NCBI RefSeq assembly: GCF_033193315.1
Contig: NZ_CP136187.1
Location: forward strand, 806,001 to 870,000
Direction: 5' to 3'
DNA length: 64,000 nucleotides
DNA from: Agathobaculum sp. NTUH-O15-33
GTDB taxonomy: Bacteria; Bacillota; Clostridia; Oscillospirales; Butyricicoccaceae
Both the position numbers and the translations under genes were made by a program. The notes below the pieces were generated by a model, which did not search any database, had not been told where the DNA came from, and saw nothing but the letters and a program-made list of their open reading frames with translations. Below, piece after piece: positions 34,751-43,852 of this stretch. Numbering within the stretch: position 1 is the first letter of the stretch; each line of letters begins with the position of its first letter.

Positions 34751-37099
34751 TCATGTTTCCGCCACCAGAGCGGTCAGCTCCGCCTTTTGTATCTTTCCAG
34801 CGGCCAGATAGGAAAAGCCGGTAAACAGCAGGATCACAAACAGCGCGGGCAGCAGGACGCCGCCGAGCGCCGGCCGTGAAGCGAAGCTGCTGATCCCGGC
34901 GAGCCGCATGGCCGCCGCCACGAGCGGGTCGGTCAGTATCCCGCTCAGCGCAACGCCAAGCCCGGCGCCGAGCATGCTTGTCACGCCGAAGCGCAGAGCG
35001 AACGACAGGCGCAGGCGGCTGACGGAAAACCCCAGCGCCCGGTAGAGGCACAGATCGTTCTGCTCCCGGCGCAGCAGCCGTCCGCCGGTCATCGCAACGG
35101 TCACAAAAATGAAGAGCGCCGTAAGCGCCGTCATCACGAGGAGCAGCGCGCGCATGGCCGATAGAATACCGGCAAGGCCCGGCCACGTGTTTTGGTGCAC
35201 ATGCACGTTGTGCCCAAAGGCCGTTTCCAGCGCTTGCGCGGCCGCGTTTCGCCGGTTTGGTTCGGTCAAAAAATAATGGGTGCACCACATGTCCGGCGTG
35301 TCGCGCCCAATGCGGGCGTATCCCGCTCGGCTCAGGCCGATGTTCGCGCCCATATCGTTGGCGCACTGGTAAATGCCGGACACTGTAAACGTGCCGCTGC
35401 CCGCACCGGCGGAAAGCGTGACTGTACCGCCGATTTTGACGTTCAGGTCGGCTGCCGCAAATTCCGTCAGCACCACCTCGTTTTCAGATGCGCTGGTTCG
35501 CCCTGCCAGCAAATGAAAACGCTCCGGCGCGGTGATGACATTCGCGGTGAAGTCCATGCCGTTTACAGCGACCGTGGGCATGGCCAGCTCGTACCGGCCG
35601 GAAATCGCGCTGTACCGGGCGATCACCGACTCGATCTCCTCCCGGCCGACTTCGCCCAAGGACTGCACGGCGAGATCCAGATCAGCTGGATTGAACGCAT
35701 CCATCATGCCCTCGCCGTTTGGCCCCAGCCAGCTGTTCATCCGCCCCATCATGGAGCAAAAGAATACCAGAAGCAGCGCCGCGAGGCAGGCGGCCCCATA
35801 CTGCTTTTTGCCGCTGGTGAGCTGGCGCAGCGCCATCCAGAAGGCAAGGCCCTTTTGCCGGAGCGGCAGAAAGCGCGGCTTTTCCGCGTTTGGCGCTGCG
35901 CCGCCGCGTATGGCGCGTAGCGGAGCAATGCGCAGAATGACAGCCGTTTTGCGCCAAATGAGCGCGCAAAGCAGCAGCGCTATGCCAGTCAGCGCGACGG
36001 CGCAAAGCCCGAGCGGCATGGCGGCGGGCAGCAACAGGCCGGTGGTCGTCACCGTCATGCGGCTGGCCGCGCCGGCCAGTGGGATAGCGCCCAAAAGGCC
36101 GAGCGCCAAGCCGCACAGGGAGGGAAGCAAATACTGCGCCAGCTGCACCCGGCGCAGTCCGCCGCCGGTAAAGCCGATTGCTTTCAAAATACCGATGCTT
36201 GCCGTATCCTGCTCCATGGCGCTGCCGGTACTGTGCGCGAGCACGACCATGGAGACCGCGAGCAGCACGGTGACAAAGGCCAGCAGAAAACCGGCGAACG
36301 CGTTTTGCAGGATCAGCATAAAGCCCGCGATCGACGCGGCGGAATGCGTGGATTCCGCGTACCGCGGCAAACTGGTGCGCTCGTTCAGCGCGGCGTTCAG
36401 CGCGGCGGCCGAAGCTGTCTTATCCGCTTGGGTAATATGGTACATCGCTCCGCCGCGGGCAAGCGCGTCAATCCCGGCGTCAGCCGCGAGCGCCGTCACT
36501 TCCTGATAGTCCTGTCGGCTGATCAGAAAGCTTTTCATACCGATCATGGAGCTGCCCATAAAGGGGTCCTCAAAATAGCCCTTGATGGTAAACGTCTTTT
36601 CCACGCCCTGCCGGGTCACCGGAAACGAGATTTCGTCTCCGATGGCGGCGCCGAACATGGAAACGAGCGCGGGGGAAACATAAACCTCGCCGGGTGCGGG
36701 CGCCGCCGGGTCGGACTGAAAGCCGTCAAGGCCCGTGGTATAGAGGTGATAAGGGTATCGCGCCGGGTCATAGGCGAGCAGCTGCCCTTCGCTGTCCGAT
36801 TGCTGCGCCCCGATGCGGTAGTCCGCGAAGAGCAAGGGCTGCACGTTTACTTGCCCCACCTCGGGGAGGGCGGCAAGCTCCTGCGCCAGCGCGTGGATGT
36901 CCGGCGCGCCGGACACCCATGCGGTAAGATCGCCAAAGCCCAGCCGTTTCATTTCTTCGCGTACATAGTTTCCCGCACCCGTCCAGACGGACAGCACGGT
37001 GTTCAGACACAGGGAAACAAGCAGCAGCAGGATAAAAAGTCCCGCGAGCACGCGCTTATGCCGTTTGAGTCCGGCACGCAGCAAGGTGATAAACGCCAT
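34751..37099 (-). CDS. MacB/FtsX-type ABC transporter permease
   Basis: The roughly 782-residue protein has an N-terminal membrane anchor, a large extracytoplasmic domain, and two FtsX repeats, each with a group of hydrophobic segments near the middle and end. I begin at ATG 37099 with AAGGCGGTG upstream; it lies 14 bp after the ATPase stop. Such mechanotransmission transporters act on lipoproteins, peptides or antibiotics in the envelope rather than moving small solutes across. The flanking lipoproteins may be its cargo or partners. Confidence 0.88.
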   Translation of the reverse strand: MAFITLLRAGLKRHKRVLAGLFILLLLVSLCLNTVLSVWTGAGNYVREEMKRLGFGDLTAWVSGAPDIHALAQELAALPEVGQVNVQPLLFADYRIGAQQSDSEGQLLAYDPARYPYHLYTTGLDGFQSDPAAPAPGEVYVSPALVSMFGAAIGDEISFPVTRQGVEKTFTIKGYFEDPFMGSSMIGMKSFLISRQDYQEVTALAADAGIDALARGGAMYHITQADKTASAAALNAALNERTSLPRYAESTHSAASIAGFMLILQNAFAGFLLAFVTVLLAVSMVVLAHSTGSAMEQDTASIGILKAIGFTGGGLRRVQLAQYLLPSLCGLALGLLGAIPLAGAASRMTVTTTGLLLPAAMPLGLCAVALTGIALLLCALIWRKTAVILRIAPLRAIRGGAAPNAEKPRFLPLRQKGLAFWMALRQLTSGKKQYGAACLAALLLVFFCSMMGRMNSWLGPNGEGMMDAFNPADLDLAVQSLGEVGREEIESVIARYSAISGRYELAMPTVAVNGMDFTANVITAPERFHLLAGRTSASENEVVLTEFAAADLNVKIGGTVTLSAGAGSGTFTVSGIYQCANDMGANIGLSRAGYARIGRDTPDMWCTHYFLTEPNRRNAAAQALETAFGHNVHVHQNTWPGLAGILSAMRALLLVMTALTALFIFVTVAMTGGRLLRREQNDLCLYRALGFSVSRLRLSFALRFGVTSMLGAGLGVALSGILTDPLVAAAMRLAGISSFASRPALGGVLLPALFVILLFTGFSYLAAGKIQKAELTALVAET

Positions 37100-37113
37100 G
37101 TTGACACACCGCC

Positions 37114-37863
37114 TTACCAGTTCAGCGCGGTCAGCCATTCGCTGATCTGCGCTTCTCGCTGCTTGGCTTGGTCCGGCGCATAAGCGGCCAGCCGAAGCTC
37201 GTCCAGCACCTTGCCGTCCTCCAGATACAGCAGCCGGTTGCCACGGGCCGCCGCCCGCAATTCGTGCGTGACCATCAAGAGGCTTTGCCCCTCGCGGTTC
37301 AGCGCGGTGAGCAGGTCCAGCACTTCGTCGGTGCTGCGCCGACCCAGCGCGCCGGTCGGTTCGTCCGCGAAAAGCAGGCCCGGACGGCCGATCATGGCCC
37401 GGGCGATCGCGGCCCGCTGGGCTTCGCCGCCCGACACCTCGCTGGGTAAGCGGTTTTCCGCTTCCGCAACGCCCATGCGGCGCAGCAGGTCGTGCGCGCG
37501 TTTTTGTGTTCCCGCCTGCTTGGGATGCAGATAACCCGCGACCGCAACGTTTTCCAGCAGCGTCAAATTACCGACCAAATGCGTCTGTTGGAATACGAAT
37601 CCAAATTCATCAGCGCGCAGCCGCGCCATTTGCTTTTCGCGCAGGCGGGTGATCTCTTTGCCCTTATAAAATACCTGTCCGCCGCTCAATCGATCCATAC
37701 CGCTGAGCGTGTAGAGCAGCGTGGATTTTCCCGCGCCGGACGACCCCATGACAACGGTGAAATCGCCTTCCAAGATCTCCACGTCGATCCCACCGAGTAC
37801 CGGCTCGGCCCGGTCGGAAAATCGTTTGACCAGCCTTTTGCCGGAAAGCAATACCTTGTTCAT
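37114..37863 (-). CDS. MacB/LolD-type ABC transporter ATP-binding protein
   Basis: The 249-residue ATPase shows Walker A MGSSGAGKST, the family segment FVFQQTHLVGNLTLLENV, signature VSGGEAQRAAIA and Walker B LLFADEPTGAL. It pairs with the FtsX-type permease directly downstream. Its start overlaps the adenylate-forming enzyme's stop by 4 bp. Confidence 0.92.
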   Translation of the reverse strand: MNKVLLSGKRLVKRFSDRAEPVLGGIDVEILEGDFTVVMGSSGAGKSTLLYTLSGMDRLSGGQVFYKGKEITRLREKQMARLRADEFGFVFQQTHLVGNLTLLENVAVAGYLHPKQAGTQKRAHDLLRRMGVAEAENRLPSEVSGGEAQRAAIARAMIGRPGLLFADEPTGALGRRSTDEVLDLLTALNREGQSLLMVTHELRAAARGNRLLYLEDGKVLDELRLAAYAPDQAKQREAQISEWLTALNW

Positions 37864-39227
37864 GCGCGTTTCTCCTTTTCAGCCGGTCCGGTCAGAATCA
37901 GTTTTTTCTTGCCCGTGCGCGGGTCGGGCAAAATCCGGTCCACGAATCGGATCTCGAATGCCACGTGCGCCAGACGCTTTTCGCATAAAATTTGCGCCAT
38001 CTGCCTGCCCAGTTCGTTTCCAACGGCCGTGCGGCAGCCCTCCGCGGCTTCCGCCAGCAGTTCAAAGCTGCCCGCGCCGGTCTGGCGGAACTGATAATCC
38101 CGCAGGCCTTCGATGCAGAAGCCCTCGACCGATAGCGGGTGCAAAAATTCCCTGCCGCCCGCGCCGTCGTCGAACCAAAGCAGGTCCTCGCAGCGCCCCA
38201 GAACCAAGTCCGCGCGGGTAAAGGGATAGGGATCGTCCGGCGCGGGCTCGCGCAGCGTCAGCCGGTCTGAAACGCGGTAGCGGATCAGCGGCTGCGCATA
38301 GTTGTACAGCGAGGTCAGGTACATTTCTCCATTCTCAATTTCTATCACGTTCATATCGTCGAACAAAACCATGCCGTCCACATTTCCGGTCTCCACGCCG
38401 AGCGCCAGCGATTCGCTCGCGCCGTAAAAATTCACCACATCGCAGCCAAACGCGTTTTCCAAATACAGACGGAGACCGGGCGCGAGCGGCTCGCCGCAGC
38501 ATATCACGCGGCGGATTTCGTACTTCGCCGCGCCCCGCGTGAGCTGTTCGCCCAAGATCTTGACCGCGGAGGGGTAACCGATGATGATGTTGGGGCGAAA
38601 CGCCCGTATGCGCCGGTCCCATTCGGCAAGCGGCGTGTTGACGTCGAGATGCAGCTGCGCGGCGCGCAGCCCGGCCGCGCCGTCGCCCACCGCCATGGCC
38701 CCGCCATAGCGGCCGCCGGTCGCGGCAAGATAGAGGATACGCGGCCCGCCGAGCAGCAGGCGTAAAATGTCCCCCGCGCCCATGTTCCACAGCGCGCCCC
38801 GGATGATGCCGAGCAGCATTTGCTCCCACGCGGCATTGTCGTACACAAAATAACCGGGGGTTCCCGTGCTGCCCGAGGAATGCACCACATGGTACCCGCC
38901 CGCAAGCGACCGTTCGCCCAACGGATCATTTTCATCAAAGCGGCGCAGGTCGTCTTGCCGAAGACCCGGCACGGTGACGATTTCGTCAAAATGCGTCAGC
39001 AAATCGCGCTTGCTCATGGTGGGGAAGGCGGCGAGCGGCAGGGAGGAAAGCTGGCCGCGGGCGATACCGGCCTGCTCGAAGCGGGCGCGGTGCCAGTCGG
39101 AATGGTCCCATGCATACGCAAGCAGCGTTCGCAGCCGTAAGTCCTGTAGGGCTGTTATTTGGGCCCTTGTCTTTTTCGTATTGGCGCGTAAACGGAAAAA
39201 CTGCCGCAGCAAACCGGGGTAGTTCAT
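37860..39227 (-). CDS. PaaK/CapK-like adenylate-forming enzyme
   Basis: The 455-residue protein resembles phenylacetate-CoA ligase and CapK-type adenylating enzymes. The AMP-binding loop VHSSGSTGTPG lies near residues 114-124, and CGEPLAPGL, NFYGASESLALG and LIRYRVSDR follow in order. It would activate a carboxylate with ATP for transfer to CoA or another acceptor. Coupled by overlap to the ABC ATPase, it suggests a small acylated metabolite is made and handled by this cluster. The acid cannot be predicted. Confidence 0.83.
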   Translation of the reverse strand: MNYPGLLRQFFRLRANTKKTRAQITALQDLRLRTLLAYAWDHSDWHRARFEQAGIARGQLSSLPLAAFPTMSKRDLLTHFDEIVTVPGLRQDDLRRFDENDPLGERSLAGGYHVVHSSGSTGTPGYFVYDNAAWEQMLLGIIRGALWNMGAGDILRLLLGGPRILYLAATGGRYGGAMAVGDGAAGLRAAQLHLDVNTPLAEWDRRIRAFRPNIIIGYPSAVKILGEQLTRGAAKYEIRRVICCGEPLAPGLRLYLENAFGCDVVNFYGASESLALGVETGNVDGMVLFDDMNVIEIENGEMYLTSLYNYAQPLIRYRVSDRLTLREPAPDDPYPFTRADLVLGRCEDLLWFDDGAGGREFLHPLSVEGFCIEGLRDYQFRQTGAGSFELLAEAAEGCRTAVGNELGRQMAQILCEKRLAHVAFEIRFVDRILPDPRTGKKKLILTGPAEKEKRA

Positions 39228-39240
39228 GGATACGCTCCTT

Positions 39241-40326
39241 TCAGCCGGCGGAGGGAACGGTCAGCACATATCCGCCCGCATAGTTTTCGCGGTGGAAATA
39301 CCGCAGTTCTCCCGCGTTCTGGTCATACACAACCGTCCATTCGGTGGAGGCGAATTCGTTAAAGCCGTCCTTGCTGACGCTGTCCATCGCGTCGCGCACG
39401 CCGTCCATCGTCATTTGCGGGGCTTCGGCAAGCGCGTCCAGCAGCATTTCATAGCGGGTATGCGACTCGGCGCTACCGATCCCGTGTTTTTCCCCTTCGG
39501 CCAGATAAAAGTTGGTCAGCACAGGCGTTTCGGTCACGACCATCTCGTTATTCACATACTCTACCGCAGCCGATCTTCCGGCGGCGTCCGCAATGGCGAA
39601 ATGCACCATCATATCCATCGAGGCATGCATATCGTACTGCGCCAGCAGGGCGAGCGCCTCGTCCACGGTGGCGGCCCGATCAAGCAGCAGCCGGATGGCG
39701 GTGGTGGTCGTGATGCCGGGCTTGCCGGTGTTCTGGTCGATGGTGTCCGCGTCCTCGATCATCAGCACCGCCGCGCACAGTCCTTTTTCATTCATGCCGT
39801 CAAGCGGCGCGTAAACGGCGGCGGTCGTGACCGCTTGCTCCGGCAGCAGGCGCAGCGGGATGCCCGCGCTGCTCAAAAAACTCAAGTTCACGGTGGAGAC
39901 CGATGCGTACCCTTCATGCGGCGTTGCGCTGACGATCAAAGCGTCGCAGGCCTCCCAGTCGAAGTTGCGGCCAAACAGCGCGCCGCCGTCCGTACCCGGG
40001 ACTGACAGCGTGCTACAGCCAAACCCACCCGTCTGAAGCGTTGGGCCGTCGCCGTCCAGCAGCGCCTCGCTCAAATAATCCATGACCTGCGCGTCGCTCG
40101 ACGCGCCGCCCTGCTCTAAAAACCGCGAAAAGCCGTAATCGCCCTGATAGCCGACGACGGACAGACCGTCCTCCAGCTGTACCTGCGCCTGCGTGGGGGA
40201 GATTACCGTCAGTGCCGGCGCCGCGCCGCCAACGCTGCGCTCCGGTACACGAGCGGGCCCGCAGCCGGTCAGCAAAGCCAGCGCGAGCACGGCGGTCTTT
40301 TTTATAATGGATAGTTTTCTATGCAT
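39241..40326 (-). CDS. Ntn-hydrolase lipoprotein (linear amide C-N hydrolase / acyltransferase family)
   Basis: The 361-residue protein has a lipoprotein signal (LLTGC, cysteine 22) and the choloylglycine hydrolase/acyl-CoA:6-APA acyltransferase fold. GFGCSTL places the nucleophile at C104 and GRNFDW (119-124) is the conserved substrate segment. In related enzymes the Cys becomes N-terminal after self-cleavage; here it is internal and cleavage is unproven. Displayed outside the cell it may cut amides such as N-acyl amino acids or bile-salt-like conjugates. GAAGGAGG precedes the ATG. Confidence 0.82.
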   Translation of the reverse strand: MHRKLSIIKKTAVLALALLTGCGPARVPERSVGGAAPALTVISPTQAQVQLEDGLSVVGYQGDYGFSRFLEQGGASSDAQVMDYLSEALLDGDGPTLQTGGFGCSTLSVPGTDGGALFGRNFDWEACDALIVSATPHEGYASVSTVNLSFLSSAGIPLRLLPEQAVTTAAVYAPLDGMNEKGLCAAVLMIEDADTIDQNTGKPGITTTTAIRLLLDRAATVDEALALLAQYDMHASMDMMVHFAIADAAGRSAAVEYVNNEMVVTETPVLTNFYLAEGEKHGIGSAESHTRYEMLLDALAEAPQMTMDGVRDAMDSVSKDGFNEFASTEWTVVYDQNAGELRYFHRENYAGGYVLTVPSAG

Positions 40327-40340
40327 AGGACCTCCTTCGG

Positions 40341-40952
40341 TCAAACGTTGCGGATCCATAGGATCGCGCCCAATAAAATCATCAGCCCGCCCAATACCTG
40401 ATTCAGCTTGCGATGCATGTTCTTTGTGACACGGCCGCGGAACGCGGCTACAAGGCCGGACAGCAGCGCCCACCATCCGCCCGTGCCGATCAGAACGCCC
40501 GCGATCAGCTGCGCGCCTTGGCCCGGCGTCAAACGTCCGGTGATGCCGAACGCGGCGAACGCAACCAGAAAGGAGAGGATGGTCGCCGGATTGGCAAGGG
40601 CGAGCACAAACGAGGAGCCAAAACACAAGGGCAGGCGGGCCTGCCGGTCAGTCGCCGCCGGTACCGGTTCCTTGGCGGCCAGCATCCGCACGCCGCACGC
40701 GGCGAGGAGAACGCAGCCCGCCATGCACATACCGGTCTGATGCGCAAGCAGAAAATCGGATACCGCGGTCAGGCCGCATACGCCGATCAAGGCATACAGG
40801 CTGTCCGCCGCTGACGAACCCAGCCCGGTCGCCAGCCCAGCGCGAAAACCGTGCGCCAGCGTGCGCCCGATGGTCAATGCGCCGATCGCCCCGGCAGGCA
40901 CGCCGAACACCAGACCAACCAGCAGCCCTTTCAGCAAATAGCTTTCCGGCAA
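40341..40952 (-). CDS. LysE-family exporter
   Basis: The 203-residue protein has about six hydrophobic segments and the LysE/RhtB-like start GLLVGLVFGVPAGAIGALTIGRTLAHGFRAGLATGLGSS, read in pieces, with ALANPATILSF near the middle. The family exports amino acids, homoserine lactones or related metabolites. Its neighbours suggest export of an amino-acid derivative. Confidence 0.87.
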   Translation of the reverse strand: MPESYLLKGLLVGLVFGVPAGAIGALTIGRTLAHGFRAGLATGLGSSAADSLYALIGVCGLTAVSDFLLAHQTGMCMAGCVLLAACGVRMLAAKEPVPAATDRQARLPLCFGSSFVLALANPATILSFLVAFAAFGITGRLTPGQGAQLIAGVLIGTGGWWALLSGLVAAFRGRVTKNMHRKLNQVLGGLMILLGAILWIRNV

Positions 40953-40971
40953 TGGGCCGACCTCCTCTCGT

Positions 40972-41835
40972 TCACCCGGCTAAATCCTGCGGCTGTACGG
41001 CAAGGGTGATCGCGGTTTTTTCGCGTTTGATCTGCGGGTCGTCAAAGATCAGCTCTTTGATCTGCCGGGCGGCGATCCGTCCGGCGATCGGGTTTTTCAC
41101 ACTGTCGACGCTGTTTAAGATCGTCGCGTCCACGGTCGCGTATTCAAAAGCCAGATCGGTGTTCAGCAGGCGGCAATCTTGCAGGACGATGTTGTCCATA
41201 TAGCACATGCCCTGCTCACTTTCGATGGTGCAGCCCACAAACGTCACGTTTTTGGCGTTCCAGCCCAGATATTGGCCGGAGATAAAAGAATCATACACGG
41301 TCACGTTTTCACAGTTCCAAAACGCGTCCTTGGACAGCATGCGCGCGTTTCGTATCACAACGTTTTTCGCGCCGTCGAACGAATAGTTGCCGGTCAGGGT
41401 AAAACCGTCGATCTCAATATCCGAGCTGTTCATGGCAAAGTAGTCGCCGCGCGCGGTCACATGTTCCATGCGGATGCGGCTGCAATTCCATAGGGTTTCG
41501 CCGGCGTTTGAAAACGTGACGTTTTTCAGCGTAATACCGGATGAGCGGCGAAAATTCTTCGGCGCGTCCACCACGCAGTCGGTAAGCGCGATATTCTCGG
41601 TATACCAGATACCGGCGCGCGCCATTTCAAACAGCGTGCAGTTTTGCAGCACGATATCCTTGCTGTACCACAGCGGATATTTCCACTGAAACAGGCTGTG
41701 ATATAAGTTGATGTTGCGGCTCTCCTTCAGCGGCGATTCGCCGTCGGCAAAGGTGGAATAATAGATCGCGAGATCGCGGCCTTGGAACAGGGCGCGCTCG
41801 CCGGTGAGTAGCTGCTGTTCGATTTTGTTTTTCAT
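40972..41835 (-). CDS. DUF3737 family right-handed repeat protein
   Basis: The roughly 287-residue protein is built of pentapeptide-like and beta-helix-like repeats (NINLYHSLFQW, IVLQNCTLFEM, ITLKNVTFSN, VVIRNARMLS, VTFVGCTIES), matching the DUF3737 family common in Firmicutes and of unknown function. It starts at ATG 41835 with AAAGGAAACC upstream. No signal peptide or catalytic motif is evident. Confidence 0.82.
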   Translation of the reverse strand: MKNKIEQQLLTGERALFQGRDLAIYYSTFADGESPLKESRNINLYHSLFQWKYPLWYSKDIVLQNCTLFEMARAGIWYTENIALTDCVVDAPKNFRRSSGITLKNVTFSNAGETLWNCSRIRMEHVTARGDYFAMNSSDIEIDGFTLTGNYSFDGAKNVVIRNARMLSKDAFWNCENVTVYDSFISGQYLGWNAKNVTFVGCTIESEQGMCYMDNIVLQDCRLLNTDLAFEYATVDATILNSVDSVKNPIAGRIAARQIKELIFDDPQIKREKTAITLAVQPQDLAG

Positions 41836-41872
41836 GGTGTCGGTTTCCTTTCTTCCGTAAGCTTGTGTGGGA

Positions 41873-42364
41873 TCAGGCGAGCGCCCAAACGACGGTCGCG
41901 TCGCCCGCGCCGAGCGCTTCCGCCAACCCCGCCGGGTCATCCACGCTGCCAAGGCGCGTGTATTGGTAGGTGCTTTGTAAGCTTTCGTAAAACAGCACCA
42001 AGCAGTCGCCGCCGTACAGCAGGATATCGCCGGCGGCGATCTGGCCGGGCGTTTCGGGATCGGTGGGCAGGCTGCCGTCTAAGTAAAAGTATTTTTCGTT
42101 GCCGTTCATTTCGGACATCGGCAGGGTGAGGGGGAATTGTTCGGTCAGCGCCTGCGCCGCGTCAGTGTCGATCAAGGTAGCCGCAAAGCTTTGACTGCCG
42201 ATTGTAAGCGTGATGGCGGTCAAAGCGCTTTCGGGCTCGTTCGCGGCTTGCGTTTCGGCAGGCTCCGTTGCGCTGGTCGGTGGCGCTTCCGGCGCCGCCG
42301 TGTCTGCTCCCCCGCAGCCGGTTATGGCCAAGAGTATCGTCAGTGTGGCAAGAAAATGGTGCAT
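41873..42364 (-). CDS. Cyclophilin-fold lipoprotein
   Basis: The 163-residue protein has a lipoprotein signal peptide (AITGC, cysteine near 17), a Thr/Glu/Ala linker and a cyclophilin-like domain of about 115 residues: LTIGSQSFAATL, FPLTLPMSEMNGNEKYFYLDGSLP, GDILLYGGDCLVLFYES. Similar free-standing domains are widespread in Bacteroides and Clostridia, with unproven function. It is related to 34137 and to the fragment at 32886. GGAAGGAG lies upstream. Confidence 0.85.
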   Translation of the reverse strand: MHHFLATLTILLAITGCGGADTAAPEAPPTSATEPAETQAANEPESALTAITLTIGSQSFAATLIDTDAAQALTEQFPLTLPMSEMNGNEKYFYLDGSLPTDPETPGQIAAGDILLYGGDCLVLFYESLQSTYQYTRLGSVDDPAGLAEALGAGDATVVWALA

Positions 42365-42393
42365 TGCGTGATTCTCCTTCCTAAAAACAAAAG

Positions 42394-42624
42394 CTATTGA
42401 TCGTTCTTTTTCGGTTTTTGCATTTGGTACCGCAAATAATCCAACCGGTCGAGTTTTTGCTGTTCGTCATGTACGCGCGCCAACTGACGGCAGCGCTGGC
42501 AGGATAGCAGCCAAAGCCGGTCGCCCTGCGTGGACGCCCCCAAAAAGCGCGCCGCAAAATCATCCGAACAGCCCGCGTCCTTTAGATTTTGCATGATAGC
42601 GTCCTGTTTCTTTTTCTCGTCCAT
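42394..42624 (-). CDS. Small hypothetical protein
   Basis: The 76-residue, highly charged protein has a CQRC pair near the middle and a Lys-rich C-terminus. AAAGGGGCG precedes the ATG, and it is first behind the promoter at 42676-42648. I recall similar small proteins upstream of LysR-linked loci in Clostridia, but no function is known to me. Confidence 0.65.
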   Translation of the reverse strand: MDEKKKQDAIMQNLKDAGCSDDFAARFLGASTQGDRLWLLSCQRCRQLARVHDEQQKLDRLDYLRYQMQKPKKNDQ

Positions 42625-42647
42625 TGTGTCCGCCCCTTTATAGTGCT

Positions 42648-42676
42648 ATTATACCGTGGGGTAAGACTGATAGCAA
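42648..42676 (-). promoter_or_regulatory. Promoter for the minus-strand LysR-linked cluster
   Basis: TTGCTA (42676-42671), a 17-base spacer and TATAAT (42653-42648) drive the small protein and probably the whole cluster down to 31690. The inverted repeat at 42695-42719 lies 18 bp upstream, a usual place for LysR activation. Confidence 0.65.
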
Positions 42677-42694
42677 ATACCTATATTGAATGAT

Positions 42695-42719
42695 AATTCA
42701 TGCTTGACGAGCATGAATT
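42695..42719. promoter_or_regulatory. LysR-type binding site, perfect inverted repeat
   Basis: AATTCATGC and GCATGAATT are perfect 9-bp arms around a 7-base spacer. It contains the T-N11-A pattern of LysR sites and overlaps the -35 of the regulator's own promoter, so autorepression plus divergent activation is likely. Confidence 0.7.
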
Positions 42720-42732
42720 GTGGCGTTATGAT
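42704..42732 (+). promoter_or_regulatory. Promoter for LysR regulator
   Basis: TTGACG (42704-42709), a 17-base spacer and TATGAT (42727-42732). The -35 lies inside the inverted repeat 42695-42719. Confidence 0.65.
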
Positions 42733-42757
42733 AGCAGGGAAGGGAGGGGAGCGATGA

Positions 42758-43645
42758 ATGGAAGTACGTGTACTGCGGTATTTTCTCGCGGTGGCGCGGG
42801 AGGAGAGCATATCGGGCGCGGCCGAATATCTGCACCTGACCCAGCCGACCCTGTCGCGCCAGCTCATGGATCTGGAAGCGGAGCTGGGCAAAAAGCTATT
42901 CGTCCGTGGCAGCCGCAAGATCTCGCTGACAGAGGACGGCTTGCTGCTGCGTAAGCGGGCGGGGGAAATCATCGAACTGGTCGAAAAGACCGAATCCGAA
43001 TTTCGCCAGCCGGCGGAGGAGATCGCCGGCGATATCTGTATCGGCAGCGGCGAAACCGACGCGGTGCGCCTGATCGCGCAGACCGCGAAAGAATTACAGG
43101 CGCTTTATCCCCAGATACGCTATCATCTGCACAGCGGCAATGCCGACGATGTGACCGAACGGCTGGACAAAGGCCTTTTGGATTTTGGTATTTTGATCGA
43201 ACCGTTTGATATGAAGAAGTATGATTGCATCAAGCTGCCGGCGACCGACACCTGGGGCGTGCTGATGCGTCGGGACAGTCCGTTGGCCGCGCGGGAATCC
43301 ATCCGGCCGGAGGACCTTTGGGAAGTGCCCCTGCTGATTTCGCGGCAGTCCATGGTCAAAAACGATTTGGCGAGCTGGCTGCGGCGCGACCCGGAATCGC
43401 TCGATATTGTGGCGACCTACAACTTGGTTTATAACGCTTCCCGCATGGTGGCGGAGGGCGTGGGCTATGCGCTCACGCTGGACAGGCTGATCAACACCTC
43501 CGGCAGCAGCCTATGCTTTCGTCCGCTGGAACCACGGCTGGAAGTCGGGCTGGATGTGGTTTGGAAAAAGTATCAGGTATTCTCCAAAGCGACGGAAAAA
43601 TTTTTAGAGCATTTGCAGGCAAAATTTCTGGGAAATCGCGTCTGA
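42758..43645 (+). CDS. LysR-family transcriptional regulator
   Basis: The 295-residue protein has the N-terminal LysR helix-turn-helix (YFLAVAREESISGAAEYLHLTQPTLSRQ) and a C-terminal periplasmic-binding-like effector domain. It starts at ATG 42758 with GGGAGGGGAG upstream. It faces away from the minus-strand cluster, with a perfect inverted repeat between, so it probably controls that cluster in response to a small ligand. Confidence 0.93.
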   Translation: MEVRVLRYFLAVAREESISGAAEYLHLTQPTLSRQLMDLEAELGKKLFVRGSRKISLTEDGLLLRKRAGEIIELVEKTESEFRQPAEEIAGDICIGSGETDAVRLIAQTAKELQALYPQIRYHLHSGNADDVTERLDKGLLDFGILIEPFDMKKYDCIKLPATDTWGVLMRRDSPLAARESIRPEDLWEVPLLISRQSMVKNDLASWLRRDPESLDIVATYNLVYNASRMVAEGVGYALTLDRLINTSGSSLCFRPLEPRLEVGLDVVWKKYQVFSKATEKFLEHLQAKFLGNRV

Positions 43646-43761
43646 CGGATCCTGCCGTTTGGCGAACCGAATGCGGCAGGCGCCCACCGCGAATAGGCAT
43701 AAACCATGTGCGTACGACGGCGATCCAGCTGAGAGAAAGTAAAGCCTCTGCGGCCGTCAAA

Positions 43762-43808
43762 ATAAACAGCCCCAGATTGTGCTGTCTGCACAATCTGGGG
43801 CTGTTTAT
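43762..43808. terminator. Bidirectional terminator between LysR and DUF4157 genes
   Basis: A 21-bp perfect stem (43762-43782 with 43788-43808) with loop TGTCT separates convergent genes. T-rich sequence follows on the minus strand (ATTTTG). Confidence 0.7.
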
Positions 43809-43852
43809 ACGATCATCATTGGATGAGGAGCGCCGCTTTTAGGCGCAATACG

